64,000 nucleotides of DNA from Marinilongibacter aquaticus (lineage in GTDB: Bacteria > Bacteroidota > Bacteroidia > Cytophagales > Spirosomataceae): contig NZ_CP083757.1 in NCBI RefSeq assembly GCF_020149935.1, forward strand, positions 3,807,501 to 3,871,500, read 5' to 3'. The notes below the pieces were generated by a model. The model saw only the letters and a program-made list of their open reading frames with translations, did no database searches and was not told where the DNA came from. The translations under genes and the position numbers were made by a program. The first letter of the stretch is position 1. Every line of letters begins with the position of its first letter. This document shows, piece after piece, positions 26,885 through 35,108 of the stretch.

Positions 26885-27880
26885 TCAGTATCTGTACCTC
26901 GGTGTTCGAATGATCGACTTCTTACCCGCACGGGGTGGGTTCAAGAAAAACGTCAATAAAATCTCATGCGATGTAGGGGCCTTTGCTTCTTGCCCAAACG
27001 CCACATAATCCATGGCATAACCAATTCTAAGTTTATTGTTCAGCAAATTGCTTCCTAATATTACAGACGCCGCATCTTGGTATCTGTAATTCAGGCCGGC
27101 CCACAAACTGTTGTTGTAGGTGACCAATGCTCCCAACTCGGGCGAAACTGTTTTGAAATCACTTTTGATCAAAAACATCGGGCTCAAGTCGAGCGTATAG
27201 CTAAGGCCTATAAGCACGCTTCCGCTCACATTAAGTGTGCGGGGTAGCGGACTGTTGGCCGAAACCGTGGAGAAACTGTATTCCGGCTGATTGATGTGTT
27301 TTAAAGCTACGCCCAATTGATAAGAAGGGTTGTACAAGAAAATTCCCGCTCCAAAATCGGGGAGAGACTGAGACACACGGCCAGAAGGCAGCGATGGGTC
27401 TTCATCTTCTCTTGGCCGCAGCTTGTCGCCATCCAAAATACGCGAATACATACCGGCAGAAACACCAAATCCCACCAAATTGACACCGAAACGCTTGTGG
27501 AAAGAATAATTGGCCGTTAGCTCTCTGTTGATGCTTCCCGCTCCGATCATGTCGTTGGAAATGTATAAACCCAAACCGCCACCCAAAGCATTAAACGGAG
27601 AAGAAACAGAAATCTGTTGTGTATTCGGAGCTCCGCCCGGATCGGTGGTGCCCGTATAGCCTGTCCATTGCGTACGGTAAATGGCGGTAATGTTTGTCTT
27701 ACCCTGAATGCCCGTAGCACCAGGGTTTAAATACATGGAATTGAATACGTATTGCGTAAATTGAGGATCCACCTGCCCATAAACACAGCTTATGGACAAG
27801 CTCATGACACTCATCAAGAAGAACGATGTGATAGAGATCCGCTTTTTCAAATAAGTTCTTTCTGCAATTAACGTTGACAA
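26885..27880 (-). CDS. porP: PorP/SprF-family T9SS outer-membrane protein
   Basis: This 331-residue protein has a signal peptide ending CVYGQ, directly followed by the family hallmark VDPQFTQYVFNSMYLNPGATG and then barrel strands such as SPFNALGGGLGLYISND. PorP/SprF proteins are outer-membrane barrels that work with the GldK-N ring and help anchor or secrete adhesins. The gene lies 163 bases upstream of gldK on the same strand, as in other Bacteroidota clusters. Confidence 0.95.
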   Translation of the reverse strand: MSTLIAERTYLKKRISITSFFLMSVMSLSISCVYGQVDPQFTQYVFNSMYLNPGATGIQGKTNITAIYRTQWTGYTGTTDPGGAPNTQQISVSSPFNALGGGLGLYISNDMIGAGSINRELTANYSFHKRFGVNLVGFGVSAGMYSRILDGDKLRPREDEDPSLPSGRVSQSLPDFGAGIFLYNPSYQLGVALKHINQPEYSFSTVSANSPLPRTLNVSGSVLIGLSYTLDLSPMFLIKSDFKTVSPELGALVTYNNSLWAGLNYRYQDAASVILGSNLLNNKLRIGYAMDYVAFGQEAKAPTSHEILLTFFLNPPRAGKKSIIRTPRYRY

Positions 27881-27930
27881 TTAATTCCAATTATTCCACG
27901 AAAACAAATTTTTTCGTTCAGAATGTAAAA

Positions 27931-28728
27931 TTAAAGATTGTTCGATTCTTTAATGTACAATTCCAGTGCACCTGTCATAGAAGGGGCATTGGGCAGTGGA
28001 GCTTCGATATCCAAAATGAAACCCTTGTCGCGAATGGCTTGAGCTGTGGTTGGGCCAAATGCCGCAAGCCTTGTTTTCTTTTGCTCCCAATTGGGGAAGT
28101 TCTGCACGAGAGCTTCTACGCCAGATGGGCTGAAAAAGCAAATTACGTCGTAAAATACATGTTCGAGATCGCTAAGATCGGCAGGTCCCGTTTCGTAAAT
28201 AATGGCTTCTGTCAAAGGGATATTGTTCCGCTCAAACATATTGGGAATGCTATCGATACGAATATTTGAACAAGGGAAAAGGAATTTCTCTTTCTTGTGT
28301 TTTACAATATGCGGCTCCAAATCGGCGGCCGTTCTCTCTCCAAAAAAGATTTTTCTTTTTCGTATCGTGATGTATTTCTGAAGATAATTGGCGGTCTGCT
28401 CAGAAATACAGAAGTACTTCATGTCGATTGGAATTTCGATACGCAAGCCTTCGCACAGTCTGAAAAAATGATCGACGGCATTTCGACTCGTAAACACAAT
28501 GGCGGTATGCTCTAAGATATCTACTTTCTGCTGGCGAAATTCTTTGGAAGTCAGCCCATCCACAGCGATGAAATTCCGGAAATCCACTTTGATTCCATAC
28601 TTGTCTTTCAACCTATCGTAAGGGGTGCTTTTCTTGCCTTCTTTGAAGGGGTTTGACAAAGTAACTAATATACTTTCTACTTTTGTCTTTCTGGACTCTA
28701 CAGCGTCTTGCACGTTTTTTTCACTCAT
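27931..28728 (-). CDS. HemD-like protein (uroporphyrinogen-III synthase fold) in the T9SS cluster
   Basis: The 265-residue cytosolic protein has the two alternating alpha/beta halves of uroporphyrinogen-III synthase: FTSRNAVDHFF, CISEQTANYL, CFFSPSGVEALV and RLAAFGPTTAQAIRDKG. HemD cyclises hydroxymethylbilane in heme synthesis. No other heme gene is nearby. It lies between a DUF4271 membrane protein gene and porP. It could be the cell's HemD or a relative with a different role. An N-terminal extension (about 1-20) is polar and unconserved. Confidence 0.85.
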   Translation of the reverse strand: MSEKNVQDAVESRKTKVESILVTLSNPFKEGKKSTPYDRLKDKYGIKVDFRNFIAVDGLTSKEFRQQKVDILEHTAIVFTSRNAVDHFFRLCEGLRIEIPIDMKYFCISEQTANYLQKYITIRKRKIFFGERTAADLEPHIVKHKKEKFLFPCSNIRIDSIPNMFERNNIPLTEAIIYETGPADLSDLEHVFYDVICFFSPSGVEALVQNFPNWEQKKTRLAAFGPTTAQAIRDKGFILDIEAPLPNAPSMTGALELYIKESNNL

Positions 28729-28769
28729 CCTCGAGTAGCGTATTTTGGTTAAATTGATTTAAAGATCTA

Positions 28770-29930
28770 TTAAAATGCCAAGCGAATACCTAAGGTAATC
28801 GGCAAAATTTCGACGACGCAAAGATAAGCAATTAAATAAAGACTTTGCATCCCTGTACTTTTTAATATGCTGAGGTACACAAGCAAAGTACGGATCAAAT
28901 ACCCGCTCAGAAGCAAGTAAAAGACCCAATCTGCGTTCAGTTTGGAGCCCACCCCGATGTGCATAGAATAGAGGTAGGTGCCCAACACCAAAAAGGAGAA
29001 AAATAGCAATGTAAACTGAATGCTTTTGTGATAGTGCACGTTCACCGTTTTCCCGATTCCGAAAAGTTGGGCCATGATATTTAGGAATACAAACTTGCCA
29101 ATGTATAGCAGGTACGAAACGATCGCGACGAAAACAAAAATACCGAAGAATTCGAGGCTCGACGTTTCGTTGCTGATGTTGAACACATTGTTGAATAAGT
29201 ATACACCATGTGTGCTCAGTACAATGAAAATTAATGCGGTACAAAGGCCAAGCAATACGGCAAAGGCTTGATTTGTACGGTGCATGGGTTTGCTGATCAA
29301 GAATTTGGTGTCTCTGATCTTCACCGTGAGCAACTCGCCAAGCGAGAAGTACTCGTTGAATGCCTTAGGGTTGGTGCTGCCCAGCAAGGCCGTATATACA
29401 AAAACAAAGCAGAGCAAGAGTAAAGAACTGTTGCGGAAAGGCCTGGCCAATCGGTGTTTCATCACCAAAATGTTTTCACGGAAAATGCCGGGCGAACTGC
29501 GTTCTTTCAAGTCTTTTTTTGTACCAATCAATACATTTTTGGCTGCAATGTTTCGGCTTCCATACAAGGTCACCACCATTTGTTCGTCGTCGTGTGCGAT
29601 TTGCGAGAGAGGAATATCTTTCCATTCCTTGGCTTTCAGCTTGCCGAAGACCTTGCCGTCAATAAAGAGCAAGCCACTATTTTCGGTATCCCGAACTAAT
29701 AGATGGTATTGCTTGTAGATTTCGTAATCGACAAATACGGAATGGGCCTGATGGCTTCTGCTCAGCTTATTGGTGAACGGCAAGTATTCTTCGGTATCTT
29801 CGTCAAACACGAACCAGTCTTTGCCGAAATTTTGGATGATGTGATAGGTGCTATCGGGCAATTCCTGAGCACGCGAAAGCTGTGCAAAAAGGAAAAACAA
29901 TAGACCCAGAAGTAGCCGCCCTTTAATCAT
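28770..29930 (-). CDS. DUF4271 multi-span membrane protein
   Basis: The protein has 386 residues. A signal peptide (ending SRAQ) is followed by a soluble periplasmic part (about 22-160), then at least six membrane helices (SLLLLCFVFVYTALL, AFAVLLGLCTALIFIVL, EFFGIFVFVAIVSYLLYI and others). The helical part matches DUF4271 as I recall it, including the ITLGIRLAF ending. Function is unknown. It lies directly upstream of the HemD-like gene and in the same direction as the T9SS genes. Confidence 0.8.
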   Translation of the reverse strand: MIKGRLLLGLLFFLFAQLSRAQELPDSTYHIIQNFGKDWFVFDEDTEEYLPFTNKLSRSHQAHSVFVDYEIYKQYHLLVRDTENSGLLFIDGKVFGKLKAKEWKDIPLSQIAHDDEQMVVTLYGSRNIAAKNVLIGTKKDLKERSSPGIFRENILVMKHRLARPFRNSSLLLLCFVFVYTALLGSTNPKAFNEYFSLGELLTVKIRDTKFLISKPMHRTNQAFAVLLGLCTALIFIVLSTHGVYLFNNVFNISNETSSLEFFGIFVFVAIVSYLLYIGKFVFLNIMAQLFGIGKTVNVHYHKSIQFTLLFFSFLVLGTYLYSMHIGVGSKLNADWVFYLLLSGYLIRTLLVYLSILKSTGMQSLYLIAYLCVVEILPITLGIRLAF

Positions 29931-29948
29931 GCCGCAAAAGTAGCCTTT

Positions 29949-30452
29949 TTAATGGATTTTTCGATTCAAGTAATTTTGATAATCGGGAAGGTTTACATCC
30001 ACTTTTGAATGCATAAGCGGCGATGTCAACAGGAAATCGGCGGTAGTGCGATCGCAGGCAATGGCAATATTCCAGACCACACCCAGACGCAGAAGGGCTT
30101 TTATGTCGGGATCGTGCGGCAGGGCAGACATGGGATCCCAAAAGAAAATGAGCACATCGATTTTTTCGTCGGCAATAAGGGCTCCAATTTGTTGGTCTCC
30201 ACCCAGTGGACCGCTTTTCAGCCTGTGGATATCGAGTTCAAGTTCATCAGACAGCAAGCCGCCTGTGGTGCCTGTGGCATAAAGTTCGTGTTGCCTTAGG
30301 GTGTGTTTATTGTACTTTGCCCAATCCAGCAATTCACCTTTCATGTTGTCGTGTGCCACAAGGGCTATTCTTTTTCTGGCTTCCAAGAGAAAAGTTTTAT
30401 TTTTTTTCAAAATTAGGAATTGCAGACGAATTGCCCCGCTAATCCAAACCAT
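29949..30452 (-). CDS. mgsA: Methylglyoxal synthase
   Basis: The 167 residues include all active-site motifs: IALVAHDN (His), LYATGTTGG (phosphate loop), SGPLGGDQQIGA (catalytic Asp), FFWDPMSALPHDPDIKALLR (His and Asp). It converts dihydroxyacetone phosphate to methylglyoxal and phosphate, relieving sugar-phosphate build-up. The ATG at 30452 gives an unusual 26-residue lead. TTG codons at 30410 or 30386 would yield a more typical length. It is 18 bases upstream of the DUF4271 gene. Confidence 0.95.
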   Translation of the reverse strand: MVWISGAIRLQFLILKKNKTFLLEARKRIALVAHDNMKGELLDWAKYNKHTLRQHELYATGTTGGLLSDELELDIHRLKSGPLGGDQQIGALIADEKIDVLIFFWDPMSALPHDPDIKALLRLGVVWNIAIACDRTTADFLLTSPLMHSKVDVNLPDYQNYLNRKIH

Positions 30453-30506
30453 TTAATTTGAATGTACGTTTAAGGCTAAGAATCGATGATTATAAAGAAG
30501 GATATT

Positions 30507-32021
30507 ATGGCATTCAATAATGATTTATTGGAAATAAAAACACTCAAAGCACTGCAAGCTAGCGGATACAAGACAAAGCTAATCCAACAAGAGCTCCGAG
30601 ACAATTTGATTGAAAAGCTAAAAAACAAAGAGAAAGTATTTGAAGGTATTTGGGGCTATGAAGATACGGTTATCCCCGATGTGGAAAGGGCCATATTGTC
30701 TATGCATCACATCAATCTGCTTGGTTTGAGAGGACAGGCAAAAACCAGGATAGCCCGCTTGATGGTCAATTTGCTCGATGAGTATATTCCCGTGGTGGCG
30801 GGTTCTGAATTGAACGACGACCCGTTTGAACCTTTATCGCGTTATGCTCAAGATTTGATTGCTGAAAAAGGAGGGGAAACGCCTATTGATTGGTTGCATA
30901 AATCCGAGCGTTACAATGAAAAATTGGCCACCCCCGATGTGTCCGTTGCCGATTTGATTGGAGACGTAGACCCGATCAAGGCAGCAGCGTTGAAACTGCC
31001 CTATTCGGATGAAAGGGTGATTCATTTCGGGTTGATTCCGCGATCGAATCGCTGTATTTTCGTGATCAACGAATTGCCCGATTTACAGGCCCGTATACAA
31101 GTGGCCTTGTTCAATATTTTACAAGAGGGCGACATTCAGATTCGTGGCTTCAAATTGCGATTGCCTTTGGATATTCAATTTGTATTTACTGCGAACCCAG
31201 AGGATTATACGAACCGAGGAAGCATTGTGACTCCTTTGAAAGACCGCATCGATTCTCAGATTGTGACGCATTATCCGAAGTCGATTGAAATCGGGCGGCA
31301 AATTACCGCACAGGAAATCCATGTCAAACCCGAGCAAGAAGAAATTGCAGTCGATGAAATTCTAAAAGATTTGGTGGAAAGAATAGCGGTGGTGGCTCGA
31401 GAAAGTGAATATGTGGATGCGAAATCGGGCGTATCGGCCAGAATGACCATTTCTGCTTACGAAAACCTTTTGAGTGCGGCGGAAAGACGGGCTCTATTGA
31501 ATGGAGAAAATGGAGTGCAAACGCGTGTTTCGGATATTTATGGAGCGATTCCGGCAATCAATGGAAAAATAGAATTGGTATACGAAGGCGAGGTGGAAGG
31601 CCCCGTTTATGTGGCCCAAAGTTTGGTGGGAAAAGCCATACGGTCTGAGTTTTTGAATTATTTCCCCGATCCTGAAAAGGCTAAAAAGGATAAGAAAGCC
31701 AAAAATCCTTACAAGGAAATCGTGTCTTGGTTTGCGGCGGGCAATGAAATTGATCTAATCAATGACCATGCGGGCAATGAATATGCCGCACGCCTTAAAA
31801 CGATCGACGGTCTTTCCGAACTTGTGGAAGAGCTACATCCCGAGGCCAGTGCAGACGCAAAATTGTTCTTGATGGAATTTGCTCTTCACGGCTTGGCCGA
31901 GTTTTCTTTAATTAGCAAACAAAATCTCGACGACTCGATCCACTTTAAGGATTTGCTGGATAATCTGTTCGATCCGAACAAATACCTTTCAGGAGAAGAA
32001 GGAGATGACGAACTGTACTGA
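30507..32021 (+). CDS. MoxR/ChlI-type AAA+ ATPase
   Basis: The ATG at 30507 gives 504 residues and is preceded by AAGAAGGA, a good ribosome site; ATG 30486 is less likely. Walker A is GLRGQAKTR (about 74-82 of the protein), Walker B is CIFVINELPDL, and sensor 1 is FTANPEDYTNRG. The layout resembles the magnesium-chelatase ChlI-like AAA+ group. The C-terminal third is helical. Such proteins act as chaperone-like remodelers, usually with a VWA-domain partner; no VWA gene is adjacent here. It converges with the ankyrin gene, their stop codons abutting. Confidence 0.85.
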   Translation: MAFNNDLLEIKTLKALQASGYKTKLIQQELRDNLIEKLKNKEKVFEGIWGYEDTVIPDVERAILSMHHINLLGLRGQAKTRIARLMVNLLDEYIPVVAGSELNDDPFEPLSRYAQDLIAEKGGETPIDWLHKSERYNEKLATPDVSVADLIGDVDPIKAAALKLPYSDERVIHFGLIPRSNRCIFVINELPDLQARIQVALFNILQEGDIQIRGFKLRLPLDIQFVFTANPEDYTNRGSIVTPLKDRIDSQIVTHYPKSIEIGRQITAQEIHVKPEQEEIAVDEILKDLVERIAVVARESEYVDAKSGVSARMTISAYENLLSAAERRALLNGENGVQTRVSDIYGAIPAINGKIELVYEGEVEGPVYVAQSLVGKAIRSEFLNYFPDPEKAKKDKKAKNPYKEIVSWFAAGNEIDLINDHAGNEYAARLKTIDGLSELVEELHPEASADAKLFLMEFALHGLAEFSLISKQNLDDSIHFKDLLDNLFDPNKYLSGEEGDDELY

Positions 32022-32031
32022 TCAGTTCGTC
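32007..32031. terminator. Inverted repeat covering both stop codons of convergent genes
   Basis: GACGAACTG and CAGTTCGTC form a perfect 9-bp stem with a 7-base loop. The AAA+ gene's TGA (32019-32021) and the ankyrin gene's TGA (32024-32022) lie in it. There is no T-run, so it may act as a weak terminator or RNA 3'-end stabiliser. Confidence 0.5.
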
Positions 32032-32483
32032 AATAAATCTTTCAATTCTTGCAGGCCTTGAAAGTTTGCGTGGCTTAAGGCAGTATTTCCTCGCGAGTCA
32101 CTCAAACTTTTGTCGGCTCCGGCGTGCAGAAGCATTTTGGCGATTTCAATTTGCCCGAAAGTACTGGCATAGATCAGAGCAGTGGCTCCGTTGCTGTTTT
32201 GGATGTTGACATCCGCACCGTTTTCGATAAGGAATTGGGCGATCTCGGGATAGCCTTTGAAGCAAACGCCCATGAGAGCGGTATTTCCGGCAGCGTCGGT
32301 CTCGTCGATTTCGGCACCATTTTCCAACAACCATTGGGCTACTGGCAATTGTTCGCTATACGTAGCCATTACCAAAGGTGGGAAACCACGGTGGTCTTTC
32401 TGATGAATGAGTGCGGGATTGGCCTGTCCCATTTTTATGATGGCCTCGAGTTGGCCGTGCCTGATTAAGTCGAAAAATTCCAT
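32022..32483 (-). CDS. Ankyrin-repeat protein next to catalase
   Basis: The 153-residue start at ATG 32483 avoids overlap with the hairpin after katA; ATG 32537 is possible. The four to five ankyrin repeats are plain: HQKDHRGFPPLVMATYSEQ, ETDAAGNTALMGVCFKGY, NIQNSNGATALIYASTFGQ and LSDSRGNTALSHANFQG, each followed by a helix pair with LLENGA or LLHAGA. There is no signal peptide. In Pseudomonas (AnkB) and Campylobacter, ankyrin proteins encoded beside catalase support catalase activity or heme loading. Here it follows katA on the same strand by 88 bases. Confidence 0.85.
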   Translation of the reverse strand: MEFFDLIRHGQLEAIIKMGQANPALIHQKDHRGFPPLVMATYSEQLPVAQWLLENGAEIDETDAAGNTALMGVCFKGYPEIAQFLIENGADVNIQNSNGATALIYASTFGQIEIAKMLLHAGADKSLSDSRGNTALSHANFQGLQELKDLLTN

Positions 32484-32502
32484 ACGTGTTTTATCGATTG
32501 AA

Positions 32503-32530
32503 AATAAACGGGAGACCAAAAGCCTCCCGT
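32503..32530 (-). terminator. Hairpin between katA and the ankyrin gene
   Basis: ACGGGAG and CTCCCGT pair around a 9-base loop. On the minus strand the hairpin ends in TTTATTTT, so it can partly terminate katA transcripts before the ankyrin gene. Confidence 0.7.
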
Positions 32531-32571
32531 TCTTCATACGTGTTAGTTTAAGATTAGTCCTGCAAGGTTGA

Positions 32572-34035
32572 TCAATACGATGCCAACTCAGAAATGCCCA
32601 ATGCTTTTCGCACGCCATTTCCGTAGGCAGGATCCGCTTTGTCGAAATGTGCCAATTGCTTTTCGATGATCTCCATCGGCACACCACCCATCGCTGCGGC
32701 AATATTGCTGAACAAGCGAGCCCGTTGTTCGGCATTCATCAATCGGAAAAGGTCTCCCGGTTGTTTGAAATCGTCAATCTCTTGGTTGTTCTCATATCTT
32801 GTAATATCTCCGGTAACTTGCAACGGCGGTTCTTCTACCGAACGGTCTTCTTTTGGTCCGTCGAAAGAATTCGGTTCGTAGTATGCATCCGGATTGTCCG
32901 TGTTGTTGTTGAAGAAACGCATGGAGCCGTCTTTGTGATAATGGTTCACAGGACATTTGGCCGCGTTCACAGGTAAAGCTTCATAGTGCGTTCCGATACG
33001 GTAGCGGTGAGCATCGGCATAAGAGAAAATTCTCGCTTGAAGTACTTTGTCGGGCGAAAAACCAATACCGGGCACTACATTCGAAGGCGAATACGCAGCA
33101 CATTCAATTTCTGTAAAGTAATTGTCGGCGTTTTTATTCAATTCCAAAACACCCACTTCAATCAAAGGATAATCGGCGTGCGGCCACACTTTGGTCAAGT
33201 CGAAAGGGTTGTACGGTGTTTTTTCAGCCTCTTTTTCCGGCATTACTTGCACCATCATTTTCCATTTCGGGAAATCGCCGTCTTCTATGGCTCCAAATAA
33301 GGCCTCTTGATAGCTTTCTCGCGTTTTGCCAATCAGATTTTCAGATTCGGCATTGGTGAAATGTTTGTGCCCCTGCATGGTTTTGAAGTGGAATTTTACC
33401 CAAAAACGTTCGCCGTCATTGTTCCAAAAGCTGAAAGTATGCGAACCGTAGCCATTCATGAACATGGGTGCGGTTGGAATTCCGCGATCCGACATCAAAA
33501 TGGTTACTTGGTGAAGGCTTTCAGGAGTTTGAGACCAAAAATCCCACATGGCTTTTGGCGAACGCATATTGGTACGTGGGTGTCTTTTTTGCGTACGGAT
33601 GAAATCGGGGAACTTATAACCGTCGCGGATAAAGAAAACCGGCGTGTTGTTTCCCACTAAATCCCAGTTTCCTTCTTCAGTATAAAATTTAAGGGCAAAT
33701 CCGCGTACATCTCGCTCGGCATCGGCGGCTCCCAATTCACCGGCCACAGTGGAGAAGCGGGCAATCATTGGAGTCTGTTTGCCGACAGTATCAAAAAGTT
33801 TGGCTCGTGTGTATTTCGAAATGTCATTTGTGATGGTTAATGTGCCATGTGCTCCCCAACCTTTGGCATGCACTACGCGTTCTGGAATACGCTCGCGGTT
33901 CTGATGAGCCAGTTTTTCAATCAATTTGTAGTCTTGAAGCATAACCGGTCCGCGTTCACCGGCCGTTTGGGAGTTTTGGTTGTTGCTTACAGGTGCTCCT
34001 GCAGAGGTAGTCAATCTTGAATTCTTCTGAGCCAT
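32572..34035 (-). CDS. katA: Monofunctional heme catalase
   Basis: The 487-residue protein is a small-subunit (clade 3) catalase. Motifs include [16 protein letters not shown] (active-site His), [12 protein letters not shown] (active-site Asn region), and [14 protein letters not shown] with the proximal heme-ligand Tyr. The NADPH-pocket region is present. It decomposes hydrogen peroxide in the cytosol. The gene is divergent from oxyR with a shared operator between them. Confidence 0.97.
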   Translation of the reverse strand: MAQKNSRLTTSAGAPVSNNQNSQTAGERGPVMLQDYKLIEKLAHQNRERIPERVVHAKGWGAHGTLTITNDISKYTRAKLFDTVGKQTPMIARFSTVAGELGAADAERDVRGFALKFYTEEGNWDLVGNNTPVFFIRDGYKFPDFIRTQKRHPRTNMRSPKAMWDFWSQTPESLHQVTILMSDRGIPTAPMFMNGYGSHTFSFWNNDGERFWVKFHFKTMQGHKHFTNAESENLIGKTRESYQEALFGAIEDGDFPKWKMMVQVMPEKEAEKTPYNPFDLTKVWPHADYPLIEVGVLELNKNADNYFTEIECAAYSPSNVVPGIGFSPDKVLQARIFSYADAHRYRIGTHYEALPVNAAKCPVNHYHKDGSMRFFNNNTDNPDAYYEPNSFDGPKEDRSVEEPPLQVTGDITRYENNQEIDDFKQPGDLFRLMNAEQRARLFSNIAAAMGGVPMEIIEKQLAHFDKADPAYGNGVRKALGISELASY

Positions 34036-34074
34036 ATTTCTTATTGATTAATGTTTAGTTCGATTATTGTATTT

Positions 34075-34106
34075 CAAAGGTACAAGAACTGTTTAGATAG
34101 ATCAAA
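34075..34106 (-). promoter_or_regulatory. katA promoter
   Basis: On the minus strand TTTG (34106-34103) and TACCTTTG (34082-34075) are 20 bases apart, a perfect Bacteroidota -33/-7 pair. The predicted leader is about 36 bases. The dyad operator lies just upstream of the -33. Confidence 0.8.
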
Positions 34107-34108
34107 TT

Positions 34109-34146
34109 GATAATTTCTATATTAATATAAATTGTATCTATATTTG
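34109..34146 (+). promoter_or_regulatory. OxyR-type dyad operator with oxyR -7 element
   Basis: GATA-N5-TATATTAATATA-N5-TATC (34109-34138) is a 30-bp dyad with a perfect 12-bp central palindrome and outer tetramers one helical turn away, as in OxyR sites. It is centred about 52 bases upstream of the predicted katA start site. TATATTTG (34139-34146) follows at once and ends 3 bases before the oxyR ATG. Confidence 0.65.
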
Positions 34147-34149
34147 CGT

Positions 34150-35085
34150 ATGAATTTTCAACAATTGGAATATATCTTGGCGGTAGACAAGTTTAGGCAC
34201 TTTGCCAAGGCCGCCGAAGCGTGTTTTGTCACACAGCCCACTTTGAGCACAATGGTGCAAAAACTTGAAGAGGAGGTGGGTTTGAAGATCTTCGACCGCA
34301 GCATTCAGCCTGTACAGCCCACCGAAGCGGGGGAAAAGCTATTGGAGCAGGCCCGATTGATTTTGACGGAGGCCAACCGTTTCAAAGAAATTGCCAACGA
34401 AGCCCGTGATTATTTGGGGGGCGAATTGCGTGTAGGGGTCATTCCTACTGTGGCTCCGTACCTGCTGCCTCTGTTTGTGCAAGCTTTTCATCGGGAATAC
34501 CCCAATGTGCAGTTGAAAATCACCGAACTGATCACCGAACTCATATTGAGCAAACTGAAAAGCGGCGAGCTGGATGTGGGCATTTTGGTGCCGCCCGAAA
34601 ACGAATACAGTTTGGTGGAAATAAAATTGTACGACGAGGCCTTTGTGGCCTATTCTCCAAAACCTTTTACGAAGGAATATTTATTGCCCGATGACATCGA
34701 TGCCAATGAACTGCTGTTGTTGGAAGAAGGGCATTGTTTCCGTTCGCAGATCGTGCGATTTTGCGAACTACGCGAAAAGCTGAACAACACAATTGAGTAC
34801 ACTTCGGGAAGTTTGGAGACTTTACGTAATCTCGCCGACCGCCAGTTGGGCATTACCATCCTGCCTGAATTGGCCACTTTGAACCTTTCCGATCTACAAA
34901 AAGCAAATGTGTGTCAGTTTGCCAACCCAAGGCCACAGCGAAGAGTAAGTCTTTTGATGAAGAAAGGTTATTTGAAAAAAAAGCTGACCGATTGTTTTGC
35001 AGAAGTGATCAAAAGTAATCTCCCGGCAGAGCTCAGTTTGGGCGGGGGACAGCTTATTCCCTTCAATAGCCAGAAAAATGCCTAG
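34150..35085 (+). CDS. oxyR: Hydrogen-peroxide sensor OxyR (LysR family)
   Basis: The 311 residues start at ATG 34150; the helix-turn-helix (AKAAEACFVTQPTLSTMVQKLE) needs that start. The regulatory domain has Cys196 and Cys205 in GHCFRSQIVRFCELR, the same spacing as Cys199 and Cys208 of E. coli OxyR, so the peroxide disulfide switch looks intact. It activates the divergent catalase gene and probably represses itself. A promoter box lies so near the ATG that the mRNA may be leaderless. Confidence 0.95.
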   Translation: MNFQQLEYILAVDKFRHFAKAAEACFVTQPTLSTMVQKLEEEVGLKIFDRSIQPVQPTEAGEKLLEQARLILTEANRFKEIANEARDYLGGELRVGVIPTVAPYLLPLFVQAFHREYPNVQLKITELITELILSKLKSGELDVGILVPPENEYSLVEIKLYDEAFVAYSPKPFTKEYLLPDDIDANELLLLEEGHCFRSQIVRFCELREKLNNTIEYTSGSLETLRNLADRQLGITILPELATLNLSDLQKANVCQFANPRPQRRVSLLMKKGYLKKKLTDCFAEVIKSNLPAELSLGGGQLIPFNSQKNA

Positions 35086-35108
35086 CTTTGTCGAAAACGG
35101 AATCTTTC

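Noticed and set aside
32484-32735. A longer N-terminus for the ankyrin protein overlapping the catalase gene
   Set aside because: The added residues look like an out-of-frame translation of katA and lack repeat features; ATG 32483 begins directly at the repeats.
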